Source of the DNA: Limnomonas spitsbergensis | Lineage: Eukaryota; Chlorophyta; Chlorophyceae; Chlamydomonadales | Assembly: GCA_037349105.1 (NCBI GenBank) | Contig: JAYJMM010000112.1 | Coordinates: forward strand, 1,488,001-1,552,000 | Length of the DNA stretch: 64,000 nt | Direction: 5' to 3' | Shown: positions 20,143 through 31,012 of the stretch, one piece after another | Layout: the number at the start of each line of letters is the position of its first letter | How positions within the stretch are numbered: position 1 is the first letter of the stretch | Notes under the pieces: model-generated | Databases searched by the model: none | Told to the model about the DNA's origin: nothing | Seen by the model: the letters and a program-made list of their open reading frames with translations, nothing else | Position numbers and translations under genes: made by a program

Positions 20143-23100
20143 ATGGCGGTGGGTATGCAGAATATCCTGCAGAAGCTGCAGCGGGTGGTTCTGGACTTCA
20201 GCCACAGCTTGTCCATGATCGAAGCCACAGGAGGAAACCTGGTCCAGGTGGGCGGTTCGCGCTTTAGAGAATCATCGGGATAGCTCTGGGCGCCCTCAGG
20301 GACTGCACTGCCCGCTTGCCTGCTCTGCCCATTGGACTGCACAGAACTTCCCCCTGCCTGCTGTCCAGTTTGAATGCTTTGTGACGGATGTTCACCTCCG
20401 CAAATCAGCTGTCAGCACCGAACTGCCCTCTGCACGCTGTCAGATGTGACTTAGCTGCTGGCTGCACTGCATCGACCTCGCAACTGCACTTTATTGACCT
20501 CGCAAGTGCACTGCTGCCCGCCGTCAGAGCCCCCATCGCAGCCTCTCCATTACCTATGCAAACCATTGCACCATGATTCTGCTCTTACTCGACCTGTGTT
20601 GATTCTGGTTAGGTCTTCTGGGCCACACGTGTCGCTGCCCCCAAACCCTGAGCTGTGTTCCATGAGTATCCTTTTTTTTACTTGCTGTTTACTTGTGTGT
20701 CACCGTCACACTCCTGATCAAACGATTTTAATTTAAGAGCGCACCCATAGTTTCAAGCATCACAACCCTTCCATTTCTTCTCCAGGTCTGGGTGCTGATT
20801 GAGGGTGATGACAAGACCTCCGTCCTCACCACGGAAAGCCTGCCGTTCTGCATATCAGGCATGGCTGGTGACCTGCTAGCGTTGTACCGCTGTGCATCTG
20901 TGCGGTACAGGTGGGGGGGACCCGCATGCCTGGGGGGCTCGCTGATCTGCTAAATTTGTTCGCGCACAAGATAGGTGGGCTGCATTGTGTAGATTAGGGT
21001 TCTTCAGCTACAGTTCAGCTACATCACAGTCAACGGCCTGCCTGGGGGGCTGGTGTGGCAAGCCCTACTGCTGTGGCCACCGACGTTAGACCGGTCAAGG
21101 TCAAGATCCCATCATCCCATTGGTGTCTACCCTGCGACATGCCGAAGGGGGTCATCCGGTCAAGAACCCACTATAATGAACATTTCTTGGGGATGGCCTC
21201 AGAGCACCTCAGAGGGTTCAGATCACTAGGAGCACCTTATGTTGCCTAGGCATAGTGTGATAGAGTGTGATAGAGTGTCTCTCTCACATCACAAACTATA
21301 TCCCCTCTGCAAACCATCGTTTGTTTTGGATCTTGGGCATGGCCCTTGTAGCTTCCACACCTAAAACCAAGCATCGTATGTTTTGGATCTTGGGCATGGC
21401 CCTTGTAGGTTCCACACCTAAAACCAAGCCTCTGCTGCTGCCGACTTCCATTCCTGCTGACTTCCATTCCTGCTGACTTACACACTCCAGGTTTCCGGTA
21501 AATGCCGCAAAGACAGATTTGATAAGCAGCGTGTATCGCAACCATGAGGTGCGCCTGATTGGGAGGCCCTGAACATAAGCCACGGATTCTAGCTCGGATT
21601 AAACGCTGCACTAAAATTCTGAATACAAGCTATAGCCCTCAACGAATCGCCTCGACGCGGATCCTGCGAGGCGTTCTTATTTAAGTCTAGGTACAGTCGC
21701 ATTGCATAGCCAGCTGTTATAAACGTTTCAGACGCACTTCCTGCATTGCAGAAATGCAGTTGAAGTAAGCTGTTGCAGTGGAGCAATTAGTGTGATGCAC
21801 ACCTGGCAATTAGTGTGATGCACACCTGGCAATTAGTGTGATGCACACCTGGCAATTAGTGTGATACAAACCTGGCAATTAGTGTGATACAAACCTGGCA
21901 ATTAGTGTGATGCACACCTGGCAATTAGTGTGATGCACACCTGGCAATTAGTATGATGGAGTTCTGCAATGAGTGTGATACTAACCTGGCAATTTGTGTG
22001 CTACTAACCTGGCAATTAGTGTGATGCACACCTGGCAATTTGTGTGATACTAACCTGGCAATTAGTGTGATGCACACCTGGCAATTAGTGTGATGGAGCT
22101 TTGGTAACTAGTGTAATGCACTTCTGGCAATGAATTTGATACAGTGCTGTCAAATAGTGTAATGCAATTCCGGAGATGCTGGGCCGATGCCACATAATTC
22201 ATGCATGCCTATTTTACATTGTGGCAGGCATGTCGAAAATCTGCCAGATCTTGGCTTGGCATGGCCACATGGCTCAATGTGTTGCAAAATACGCATATCC
22301 CCCCTTCTTGCACGTGACTGGCCTATATTGCCCCTCCTTGTGACTGGCCTTAATTTCTATGTGCGCTGGTATTCCCCGACATGCATGGTCAGCACCTTCA
22401 TCGGCTCCATGTAATCACGCCTCTCCCTGCTGCTGCTGCCACTGCCGCTGCTGCAGACTCCTTTTCCTTTGGGCACATGTCCCATGCATCACATGTGACG
22501 CTCTGCTTGGACTAAAAAACCTCCACCATACTTCAACTTCTTTGCCTGCAGGTCCACATGCTGTGTAATGTCAAGGATTCTGACGAGAGCCGGTATTTCC
22601 GCGCCAGAGATGCCCAGCGCTGCAACGTCGGCACCTCCCTGATGGCCCCGGTGTTCACACATGCAGCGTCGGTGTCCACACATTCAGTGCCTGGTGCGCG
22701 GGAGACTGTGGCGGTCTTTGAGCTGGTCTCTCGCAACACGCAGTGCGACTTCCCCATGCTCATGTCCTTGCTGCGGCGCAGCTTACAGGTGCGTCGGACG
22801 CTGCTTGTTTCTTAACACTTTTGTGAGATCGTTACCGTTTTTCCCGACCGCACATCACAGCCGATGGCTGTGGGGGCCTGGTGCAGCAAGGTGCCTGCTG
22901 CGCGGGCCCCCAACCTGAGGCTGGCCAGCGTTTACTCCCCATCGGCCCAGGGTCAGGGGTCTGACTCAAACATGAATAACTATTGAATTGTTGGGGCCTG
23001 GCAGTTGAACACACTCAAATGCTGTTACACCGGCACAATCATGTCTCCATGGTCACTGTTGGATTCCGTGAGTTTGTAAGCTGCCCGAGATCCTTTTCCT

Positions 23101-26100
23101 GTGACACGCACTTTATGCTGCCACGCCCAGCACTGTTCGAGATGTATTTCCTGCTGCTTTATTTTTAATTAAAGAGTGACTTCAAATTATTGGAGGAGGG
23201 GGGGGGAGCGGAGAAGTAAAAGCTACAGCCCCATTCTCAAAGTAGTGTGAATCCACAGTTCCTACTTCCCTCCCTCCTCCTTGCCGCTAGCACCCAGCGA
23301 AACCTTGGTCTCTCTGTTCAAAATCAGCAAAATCATAGTACTCTCTTAGTACCACTATGTGGTGCAGGAGGGTTGGGTTATTCCATTCATCTCAGCAGTG
23401 CGCAATTTACGGTATCAGTCAATTTAGCTGATTTACAGCATCAAATGGTCAAACACGAAACAAAGGAATCAGGCCCAATATACGACTCTTTAGCTACTTA
23501 TCCTCGCCAGAGATCAAGACGCTGGCCTGAGCTCTGCTGGGTGCTCACCCAGCTGCCAGGCTGTCTGTGCAAGGTGGCGAGGGTGTGGCCTAGTCACCTC
23601 TTTTAGGGGCTACTCAGCGACCTGCTCAGGCTGTAATAGGCAGCTGGTGGAAGCTGACCATGGGACCCCTCGCCACCTTATACATAACAACAGGCGTCGC
23701 ATAGGGCGCCTCAGCCACCGCCTCGAACGGCCTAGCAGTGACAGCAGGAGAAGGAGGAGTAGGATAGCAAGCGGCGGAGGAGAAAGTAAACATATTGTTG
23801 TGTTCTGCCACTTACAGGCTTGCCCCTTGGTCAGCAACTTCATAGTTGGTTACTTGCTCTATTTTCCTGCCTGTTGGTCATGACTAGCAAGGTTGACTTG
23901 GTTTGTTTATTCAGTTTGAAACTTTTCGACTGAGCTCAAATGCAGATGCATCATCGAATGCAGAGTGCGTAGCAACTTGGTGGCGCAATGGGTCTAACAT
24001 CATCCATGTTTTAGGTTTTAGGGTATAGGCAAGAAAGTGCTATCCTAAACCCTTCATCATATAATTGCTTTTGTTTTCGGAGCCGTCACCCCACCACCAT
24101 GCCTTGCCACATGCCTGAGGGGCCAGGCGCTAATGCTGTAATACATGCCACATTGTAGGATGGAAAAAACTGTTTTTTTAATCAAAAGTTGCTTCTTTTT
24201 TCAGAGACATTTTGCCCGTGTATCCCCCATTGACCCCATTGACCCCATTGGCCCCATTGACCAAAACATGTTGAGACCTGCTTTGAGAAGCTGCCATGAA
24301 GCTATACACAAAGTTGGAAGATGGAGTGCCCCATTTTATCTGCCCCACCTTCCTTTCTAAAACATGAAGTCTGTCCTCTATTGGTTTGTAATTCAAATAT
24401 TCGTCCTTGCAGTCAGTCGGCCTGAGCACATGCAGTGGGGACGACGCCTCCGTCGGCCAGCTTGCGGCGCAGGCGCTGCAGAACCAGACGTTGGCACAGC
24501 CAGTGGACTGGCAGAGAGTCCAGGCCACCCCCAGAGCCATAATGGGTCATGCGGCGCTTCAGGGCGGCGAGCTGTTTCAGCGGAGCCGTTCCGAGGAGGC
24601 CGGGGGGCAGCCGTCCTCGCGGCAGCAGGGCCGCCCTTCCCCGCCCTCAGCCGGCCAGCTGGGTGGGGACCCTGGGGGGGAGATCCAGGAGGATCCGAGG
24701 AGTAGGGGCGCAGGTGGGTGCATGCGGTGTCTAGGGCGCTGGGGTTTTCAAGTGTTCGGGTCTCAGGGGTGAGGGGGTGGGGGGCTATCTGTGAACAGCC
24801 CATGAGCAAAGGGCGTCGGTGGGTGCATGCCGCGTGCGTGGCGCTTGGGTGTTCTGGTCCTAGGGGTGAGAGGTGGGGGGCAATCTGTGACGAGCCAATA
24901 ATCAAGGGGCGTAAGTGTGTGCATGGCGGGTACGTGGCGCTGGGGTTTTCAGGTGTTCCGGTCCCAGGCATGAGGGGTTAGGGGGTAGTTTATTAGGAAT
25001 CGTTCATGTGTTAGGAATCTAGAGTCCAGGAGGCGATCTGTGAGGATCCGATGAGAAAGGAGGGTGCTTGTTGGTGGGTGGTTGCTTCTTAAGGAGCCGC
25101 TACGTCGGAGCCGCAAGGGGGGAGCTTGTTGATGGGTGGGTGCTTCTTAAGGAACCGCTACGTCGGAGCCGCAAGGGGGGGGAGCTTGTTGATGGGTGGG
25201 TGCTTCTTAAGGAGCCGCTACGTCGGAGCCTTAAGGGGGGAGCTTGTTGATGGGTGGGTGCTTCGAAAGAAGCCGCTACGTCGGAGCCGCAAGGGGGGGG
25301 AGCTTGTTGATGGGTGGGTGCTTCTTAAGGAGCCGCTACGTCGGAGCCGCAAGGGGGGAGCTTGTTGATGGGTGGGTGCTTCGTAAGAAGCCGCTACGTC
25401 GGAGCCGCAAGGGGGGAGCTTGTTGATGGGTGGGTGCTTCTTAAGGAGCCGCTACGTCGGAGCTGCAAGGGGGGGAGCTTGTTGATGGGTGGGTGCTTCT
25501 TAAGGAGCCGCTACGTCGGAGCCGCAAGGGGGGAGCTTGTTGATGGGTGGGTGCTTATTAAGGAGCCGCTACGTCGGAGCCGCAAGGGGGGAGCTTGTTG
25601 ATGGGTGGGTGCTTATTAAGGAGCCGCTACGTCGGAGCTGCAAGGGGGGGAGCTTGTTGATGGGTGGGTGCTTCTTAAGGAGCCGCTACGTCGGAGCCGC
25701 AAGGGGGGAGCTTGTTGGTGGGTGGGTGCTTCTTAAGGAGCCGCTACGTCGGAGCCGCAAGGGGGGGAGCTTGTTGATGGGTGGGTGCTTCTTAAGGAGC
25801 CGCTACGTCGGAGCCGCAAGGGGGGAGCTTGTTGATGGGTGGGTGCTTCTTAAGGAGCCGCTACGTTGGGGTTGCCAACATCAATGTCAGATTTCCAGAT
25901 TTTTAAATATGCTGACTTATGCAGCGCAGCGGGCGCATGGGACTCGTGCCAGGAAAGCAATCATGAATGTGCCAGGGTGGTGGATCCTTCCGGGATCCTT
26001 CTAACGTATCCTTCCATTCTTGGAGGATCATTCCTGCGGGCAAGCAGTGCATATGGTAACGGATTAATAAGACGGGGTAGATGAGGGAACAATGGGTGAA

Positions 26101-27542
26101 AGAAGGACACTACTATTGATTATAGGGTGGTTACTCCACACTTTTCCCAAGATGTATAGTGGCAGTGCAGCTCGTACTAATACTCATTCCCTACCAACGG
26201 TTCATCTGGGTACCGCTACAGGCTTCACGGATGGTGTGTTTAATTTACGAAGCTGGCTGAACCGTGTTCGCAAGCCTCTCTGCTCAACTGTGCAGGGCCA
26301 GAGAACAAGAGGCAGCAGCAGGATGGTTTCAGATCTGGATCGGATCCATCTGTCCATGGTTTCAGATGTGGATCAGCTCCTTCCGGTCAAATGTGTCCCA
26401 CCTCATTCCGGTGCGTTATGGCGTGCGTGCATGGAAACATTTTCTTGCTGCATCGACGAATGGGAAGAGGCAGGGGCATTTCATGCTGTGCGCCCTGCAC
26501 CCAGGCACGCCCATCGTCTTCTGTAACCCGAGTGACCCAAGCAAATACAGCAACTCATTGAGTAGACCCAACCGAATTTAAGACGGGCCCCTTTCTACCA
26601 AACATCTTGACCGCGGTGGTGGATTTGTGGCCTGCTCAACCCACCACCTCAATGTATGATGTATGCAAATGCGCCTCAAGCTGGCATGGGAGTCATGCAC
26701 ACAAAACTCCTATCCATGCACATAACGGTAAACTAAATGTGTAAAGTCACCTGATGCATACATTCCCCTTTCCTTCCTTCTCCTTTGGCAGGGCTGAAAT
26801 AAACGACCACGACCAGATGAGCAGCTCAGACAACGACGATGAGGACAAGGACCGGGGCGATGCCGGCGCCGATAAAAAGGGCTCCTCCTCCTCCTCCCTA
26901 AACAAGGCGGGACTGCGCATCACGCTCAACGACTTGCATTCGAACTTCAACGTGAACATCAAGGAGGCTGCCGTAAACCTCGGGGTCAGTGTGACCACGC
27001 TCAAGCGGGCGAGCAGGCGACACGGCATCCAGCGGTGGCCGAGGCGACAGATGGCCAAGCTGATCAGGAGCGTGGCGGCCGGCAGCAGCGGCAGTCTCCT
27101 TTTGGCGGCTGCGCCGCTGCCGTCGCTGCTGCCGCAGGCTCATCCCCCTGGAGATCTAGCGGAGCACTTAGGGTTTTCGGGGGAGGCGACAGAGGGGCAG
27201 CGCAGCAGCCCGTTGCCGATCAGTTTGCATTTTATGTTTGGGCTGGAGTCCGCCCCTTTGCTTATCCCGGAAACCAACAACGCGGGTGGCGGCAGCGGTG
27301 GGTTTTCCTCCGGGCCTCCTGTTCCTCATAGGCCCTCTCCGCCTCAAGCTCCCAGGCCTTTGCCTCCTACCAGACCGCTGCCTGTGCAGACTCTGGGACT
27401 GGATTCGCAGTACTGCTCAGATCAGCTTCAGAGGTTCATGCAAATGCATTCAACGCCAGGCGAGGTGGTGCCATCAGAGCACGGACTTCTGGTGCGGACC
27501 CCCTCTTGGCAGTCAGAGTCAGAAAGTGATCAGGAGCCATAG
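20143..27542 (+). CDS. NIN-like protein (RWP-RK transcription factor), 6 exons seen, about 526 aa or more
   Basis: Exons read: (start uncertain) 20143-20247, 20786-20910, 21491-21548, 22552-22788, 24413-24717 (or 24713), 26792-27542. Joined exons give the NLP amino-terminal signature NLVQ|VWVLIEGDDKTSVLTTE, then the VYRNHE|VHML...RDAQRCNV region and VAVFELVSRNTQ, matching the NLP GAF-like regulatory half. Exon 6 holds an acidic Ser/Asp patch and a full RWP-RK domain (ITLNDLHSNFNVNIKEAAVN ... TTLKRASRRHGIQRWPRRQ). No PB1 domain follows; the tail is Pro/Ser-rich and ends in SESESDQEP. From family knowledge this is a nuclear regulator of nitrogen status, comparable to the algal NIT2 type. Phase at the exon 5/6 junction needs the donor at 24718 or an unseen exon. 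The frame is open upstream of the chosen ATG, so the 5' end may lie further left. Confidence 0.8.
21267..21440 (+). repeat. 59-bp direct duplication in an NLP intron
   Basis: 'ttttggatcttgggcatggc' followed by ccttgtag(c/g)ttccacacctaaaaccaagc appears twice in succession. Confidence 0.8.
21780..22175 (+). repeat. 23-bp tandem array in an NLP intron
   Basis: Unit 'ggcaattagtgtgatgcaca' + cct (23 bp), about 16 copies, more diverged toward the right end. Confidence 0.9.
24700..24975 (+). repeat. Three copies of the 5' junction of NLP exon 5
   Basis: The exon end and donor 'ggggcgcaggtgggtgcatg' (24706) recurs as 'gggcgtcggtgggtgcatgc' (about 24810) and 'ggggcgtaagtgtgtgcatg' (about 24905). Copied 'ctggggttttca(a/g)gtgtt' sequence follows each. 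Confidence 0.8.
25060..25872 (+). repeat. 58-bp tandem array, about 14 copies, in an NLP intron
   Basis: Unit about 58-59 bp: 'cttgttgatgggtgggtgct' + 'tcttaaggagccgctacgtc' + 'ggagccgcaaggggggag'. The plus-strand frames through the array are free of stops, which creates repetitive ORFs (LLMGGCFLRSRYVGAARG) that are not genes. Confidence 0.93.
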
Positions 27543-30500
27543 AGGTCTTGTGATGCGGGAGGTACAGGACAGGACGGCAGCGAGGGGGGTGGTTTTTAGC
27601 TTTTCATATTTACCCAAGGTTTTCAGCAAAAGGATGGGGGACAGTTCTGGTTTTTAGTGTGAACCGTCCCGGGGACACCCAGCAGGGGAATTGGACTCCT
27701 GTGCATGATGAGGTTTCATGTTCCCATGGCCGTTGAGCATTGATGCCCTGATAAATAAGAACTTGAAGTAAAAGAGGTTTGTGAATCATTGTCGTCATTG
27801 CTTAATGCATCTGTGAACTAACACACCGGTACCGGTCTTCATACAAAATTCTACCGGTACGGTACATAAGTCACATGTAGATATATATTTTCAGGAGGCT
27901 CTTGCTGCCAAAACATTATATCTACGGGCGAATTTGTAGACCCTCTTTCAAACCGGATTAGGAAATTTTGCCATGCTTATTGTCGGTAGTTAGTTGTGCA
28001 CCTGTCAGGTTAGGGTGCCGCAGTATTATGGTGACAGAACACGAATTTCAGGACGCAGGCATCATAATGAGGGTATCAGTAATGGGCATGTTTAAGCTCT
28101 ACTCTGCACTAAAAATGTTGTAATAATGGCTTGAAGCACGATTCCGATTGATGGGGGGAAATCAACACACCACTAAATGAGGTCCACTAGATAATTAAAA
28201 TCAGCAAAATTCAGCTGTACATACTGAGGATACCGGTACTCGGAAGCTTAGGAAACTACCGGTAGGGAACAGTAACATCAGGCAAGACAGCAGCAGGCGT
28301 CCCCTCCGGAGCCTCGGCCGCCGCTTCCACAAGTGTGGAACGGTGCATAACCGCTGGGCCTTGCTGAACGCTCGGCCACGTGGGGCTGGTAGGCAATGAC
28401 TAAGCTCAGTTCCAGCTACAATGCACAGCCAGGACCATGGTGCAGCCATGCCACCCTCTTAAGGGAGAGGGCAGGAACATGAAACCCGCCTTCACAAGTA
28501 AAGCAGCAACAGAAAGAGGCGTATCAGGTTATACAGATGTGATTGTTCGCTGCCGTTTCGAGGCGTGGCCCTCGGCCTCAGAATCTGTTGAAGGAGGCAA
28601 GCACAGTGAGGAAGCCAGAGAAGGAGCTGCATGGACACTAAGAGGCAAAAGGGCTTATGGTTCACCCTAAGGGCTAAGGCATGGCCCCCCACCCACAAAG
28701 ACACAGCTGGCACACTAGCATACAAAAGGCCCAAAGCCCCAAACTATTCAAAGTTTCTAGAGGCCCTGACAATGATACGAAGCAGGACCACAAACGGGAT
28801 ACTAAAGCACAGCCTAAACCAAGCAAGGACTGCCGTAAGTCACAAAGGGGGCGAGAAGGGGCACAGCGACCCCAAGCTTCCATTTGAAATTCAAAGCATA
28901 TGAGGATGCCTCTAGGGGAGCGGCTGGCGCTTATGTAAGGGCAGATGTTGAACTTCATCTTGGGATTCTTGGTAAACTTGTCCTTTCATGACCACCAGCT
29001 TGACCCGGTGGAAATGGGCTACCACGCCTAGCCTCCGGGCTTCCAAGAAAGAAGGCAATAGTGCTCAGTGAGGCATGCTCCTCGGGGTTCAAGGAGTCAT
29101 GGAAGGCCAGCTTCGCTCCATTGTCTTTTACTTGGACTTAACAATGTGTGAACGGGATGTGTGAGGTGATGAGGTCGGCCGCCCAACCCAGGGAAACCTA
29201 AGACACCAACACAAGAATGACAGCCCAGGTGTGCTGGTGGCCTCAGCCTGATCATCAGCTGAGAAAAGGCAAGCAGAGACAGGAAGGGCACGGGACCAAC
29301 AAGCACTCACACGGCCGCAATGACAATGACGCATGCGCATAAAGTTAGATTTAGGTCTCGATTTAGGTCGGGAAAACTGCTACCCCGCCTCCCTTCAGTC
29401 TGTTCAAATAGTCTGAGTTTGTTGCCCCGGTCTATTATTTAAGAGCCCATTTTGATGTACAAGTTCTCGCGTACGGCACCACAGTAGATTAAAGAGCCCA
29501 TTTTGAGGTACAAACCGACAGCAACCGACACGTCGTCAACCAGTCATCGCAGGCCAACGCTCGTCACCACGACCTCGAAGTAATGTTAACATTTATGTCG
29601 CTAGTGTATTTATTTGTTCGCAGCTATCATATCATATCGAGTGGAACAGCAAGAGGAAACCGTGAGTCAGAGAGTGAACAGCGATGACTGCCAGGGAGCG
29701 TGCATGCTACAGCTGACAGCTGGGATTCAAACTGTGTTCACACTCTTCACACTCGGCACTGCCAGCCGATGCTGGTTACTGCCCGCGGCCCGCCCGCGTC
29801 CCTGTGCGTATGCAATCGTAGCCACATCATCGCACAGATCATCGCATGCATGTTCAGACTATACAGCGCTGTGTAATGGGCTGTTCCACACACTCGTATC
29901 CCATTGAGAGGAACAATGAGGGAAACCAGTGAGCCAGCGAGTCAGCAACACATCTTCCGGTGTCGGGACGCGAAGAATGTGAACTAAGTCGAAATCGTCG
30001 TCGTCATCGGGCGCTGCTGCTTCCACCCAATTTGAATCAGCATGAAATCTTCCGCCACGCGAGGCGCATAAAGGTCAGCTATTCATCGCAGCTGATCAAG
30101 ACGTGCTAATTAAGCGCAACTCAATACCAAGCCCTGAGTCGACGTCGCAGGCATAGTCCCCGCCTTGTCTAGTGCCCCGTCTCCTCATCCGCCCAGTCCT
30201 CCTCCCGAAGAACAATGATGCATCGGCACAGCCCTACTCCACAATATTGTAATTAATGGTAATTTACCTGCCCTTTATTTTCCTGCCCTGTCCTGCCAAT
30301 TTAATGCCAATATACCTGTCAATTTACCCTCGAGTTTACCTGCTATTTTACCTGTCAATTAACTCCCTCTTAATTTAAGTGATAATGTACCTGTAAAGGT
30401 ATCGTACCCCTTAATTTACCCCTTAATTGAAGTAAATGCAGTTCAAGTATTTGTTAGTAAATAATATTTTTTACCTGCCAATTTATTTGTTAATTGTCCA

Positions 30501-31012
30501 CAGTTGAAGCAAAAGCCTGTTAAGAACACTCAATGAAAGCTTTTAGGAACCGTGACTAGGTCTATAGAGGTCTATGATAGTCATAAGTTGTTGGTTGCCA
30601 TTGTGACATGTTCGTGTTTGACACCATAATCAGTGACCTTTGGCAGTGCCTTGGTTGGATTATATTTGTAATCTGAATGAATGAAGCCAACATCTGTATC
30701 GCCACACTTTCTCCGTTCATACAAAGTCAGACTCCACAATACTACAGAAGTCTTCCCCCCTATGCATTAGCTGTAATAGAACCGGGGCTGTAACCCCTCA
30801 CTACACGTTGTGATTGGAACACCTTTTCTTTTGACTTGGAAGTTTGGAACTGCAACCAAGCAGCTCCATTCTTCAACGAACTGTTATTTAAACCGTTTAC
30901 GTGGATTCGCCGAGGAATTGCAGATGCAGCAGACGCAGTTGAATTAAATTCTGGCAAGCAAGGTACAAAGGGAGATATAACACGCACTTCATTCAAGACG
31001 CGTAGACAGGAA
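27543..31012. other. Intergenic region between NLP and PP2C
   Basis: A family C copy lies at about 28346-28492 (accgctgggccttgctgaac through catggtgcagccatgccacc). CCGGTACC-type palindromes cluster at 27822-27865 and 28231-28265. 29440-29515 holds a direct repeat ('aagagcccattttga' twice). 30240-30500 is AT-rich with degenerate 'aatttacctg' repeats. No supported gene. Confidence 0.5.

Noticed and set aside
19987..20342. Minus-strand ORFs opposite the first NLP exon
   Set aside because: They look protein-like, but the plus strand gives NLVQ|VWVLIEG in phase with the next exon, which is the conserved NLP signature.
25068..26004. ORFs of 60-155 codons encoding repeated GGCFLRSRYVGAARG
   Set aside because: Artefact of the 58-bp tandem array in an NLP intron.
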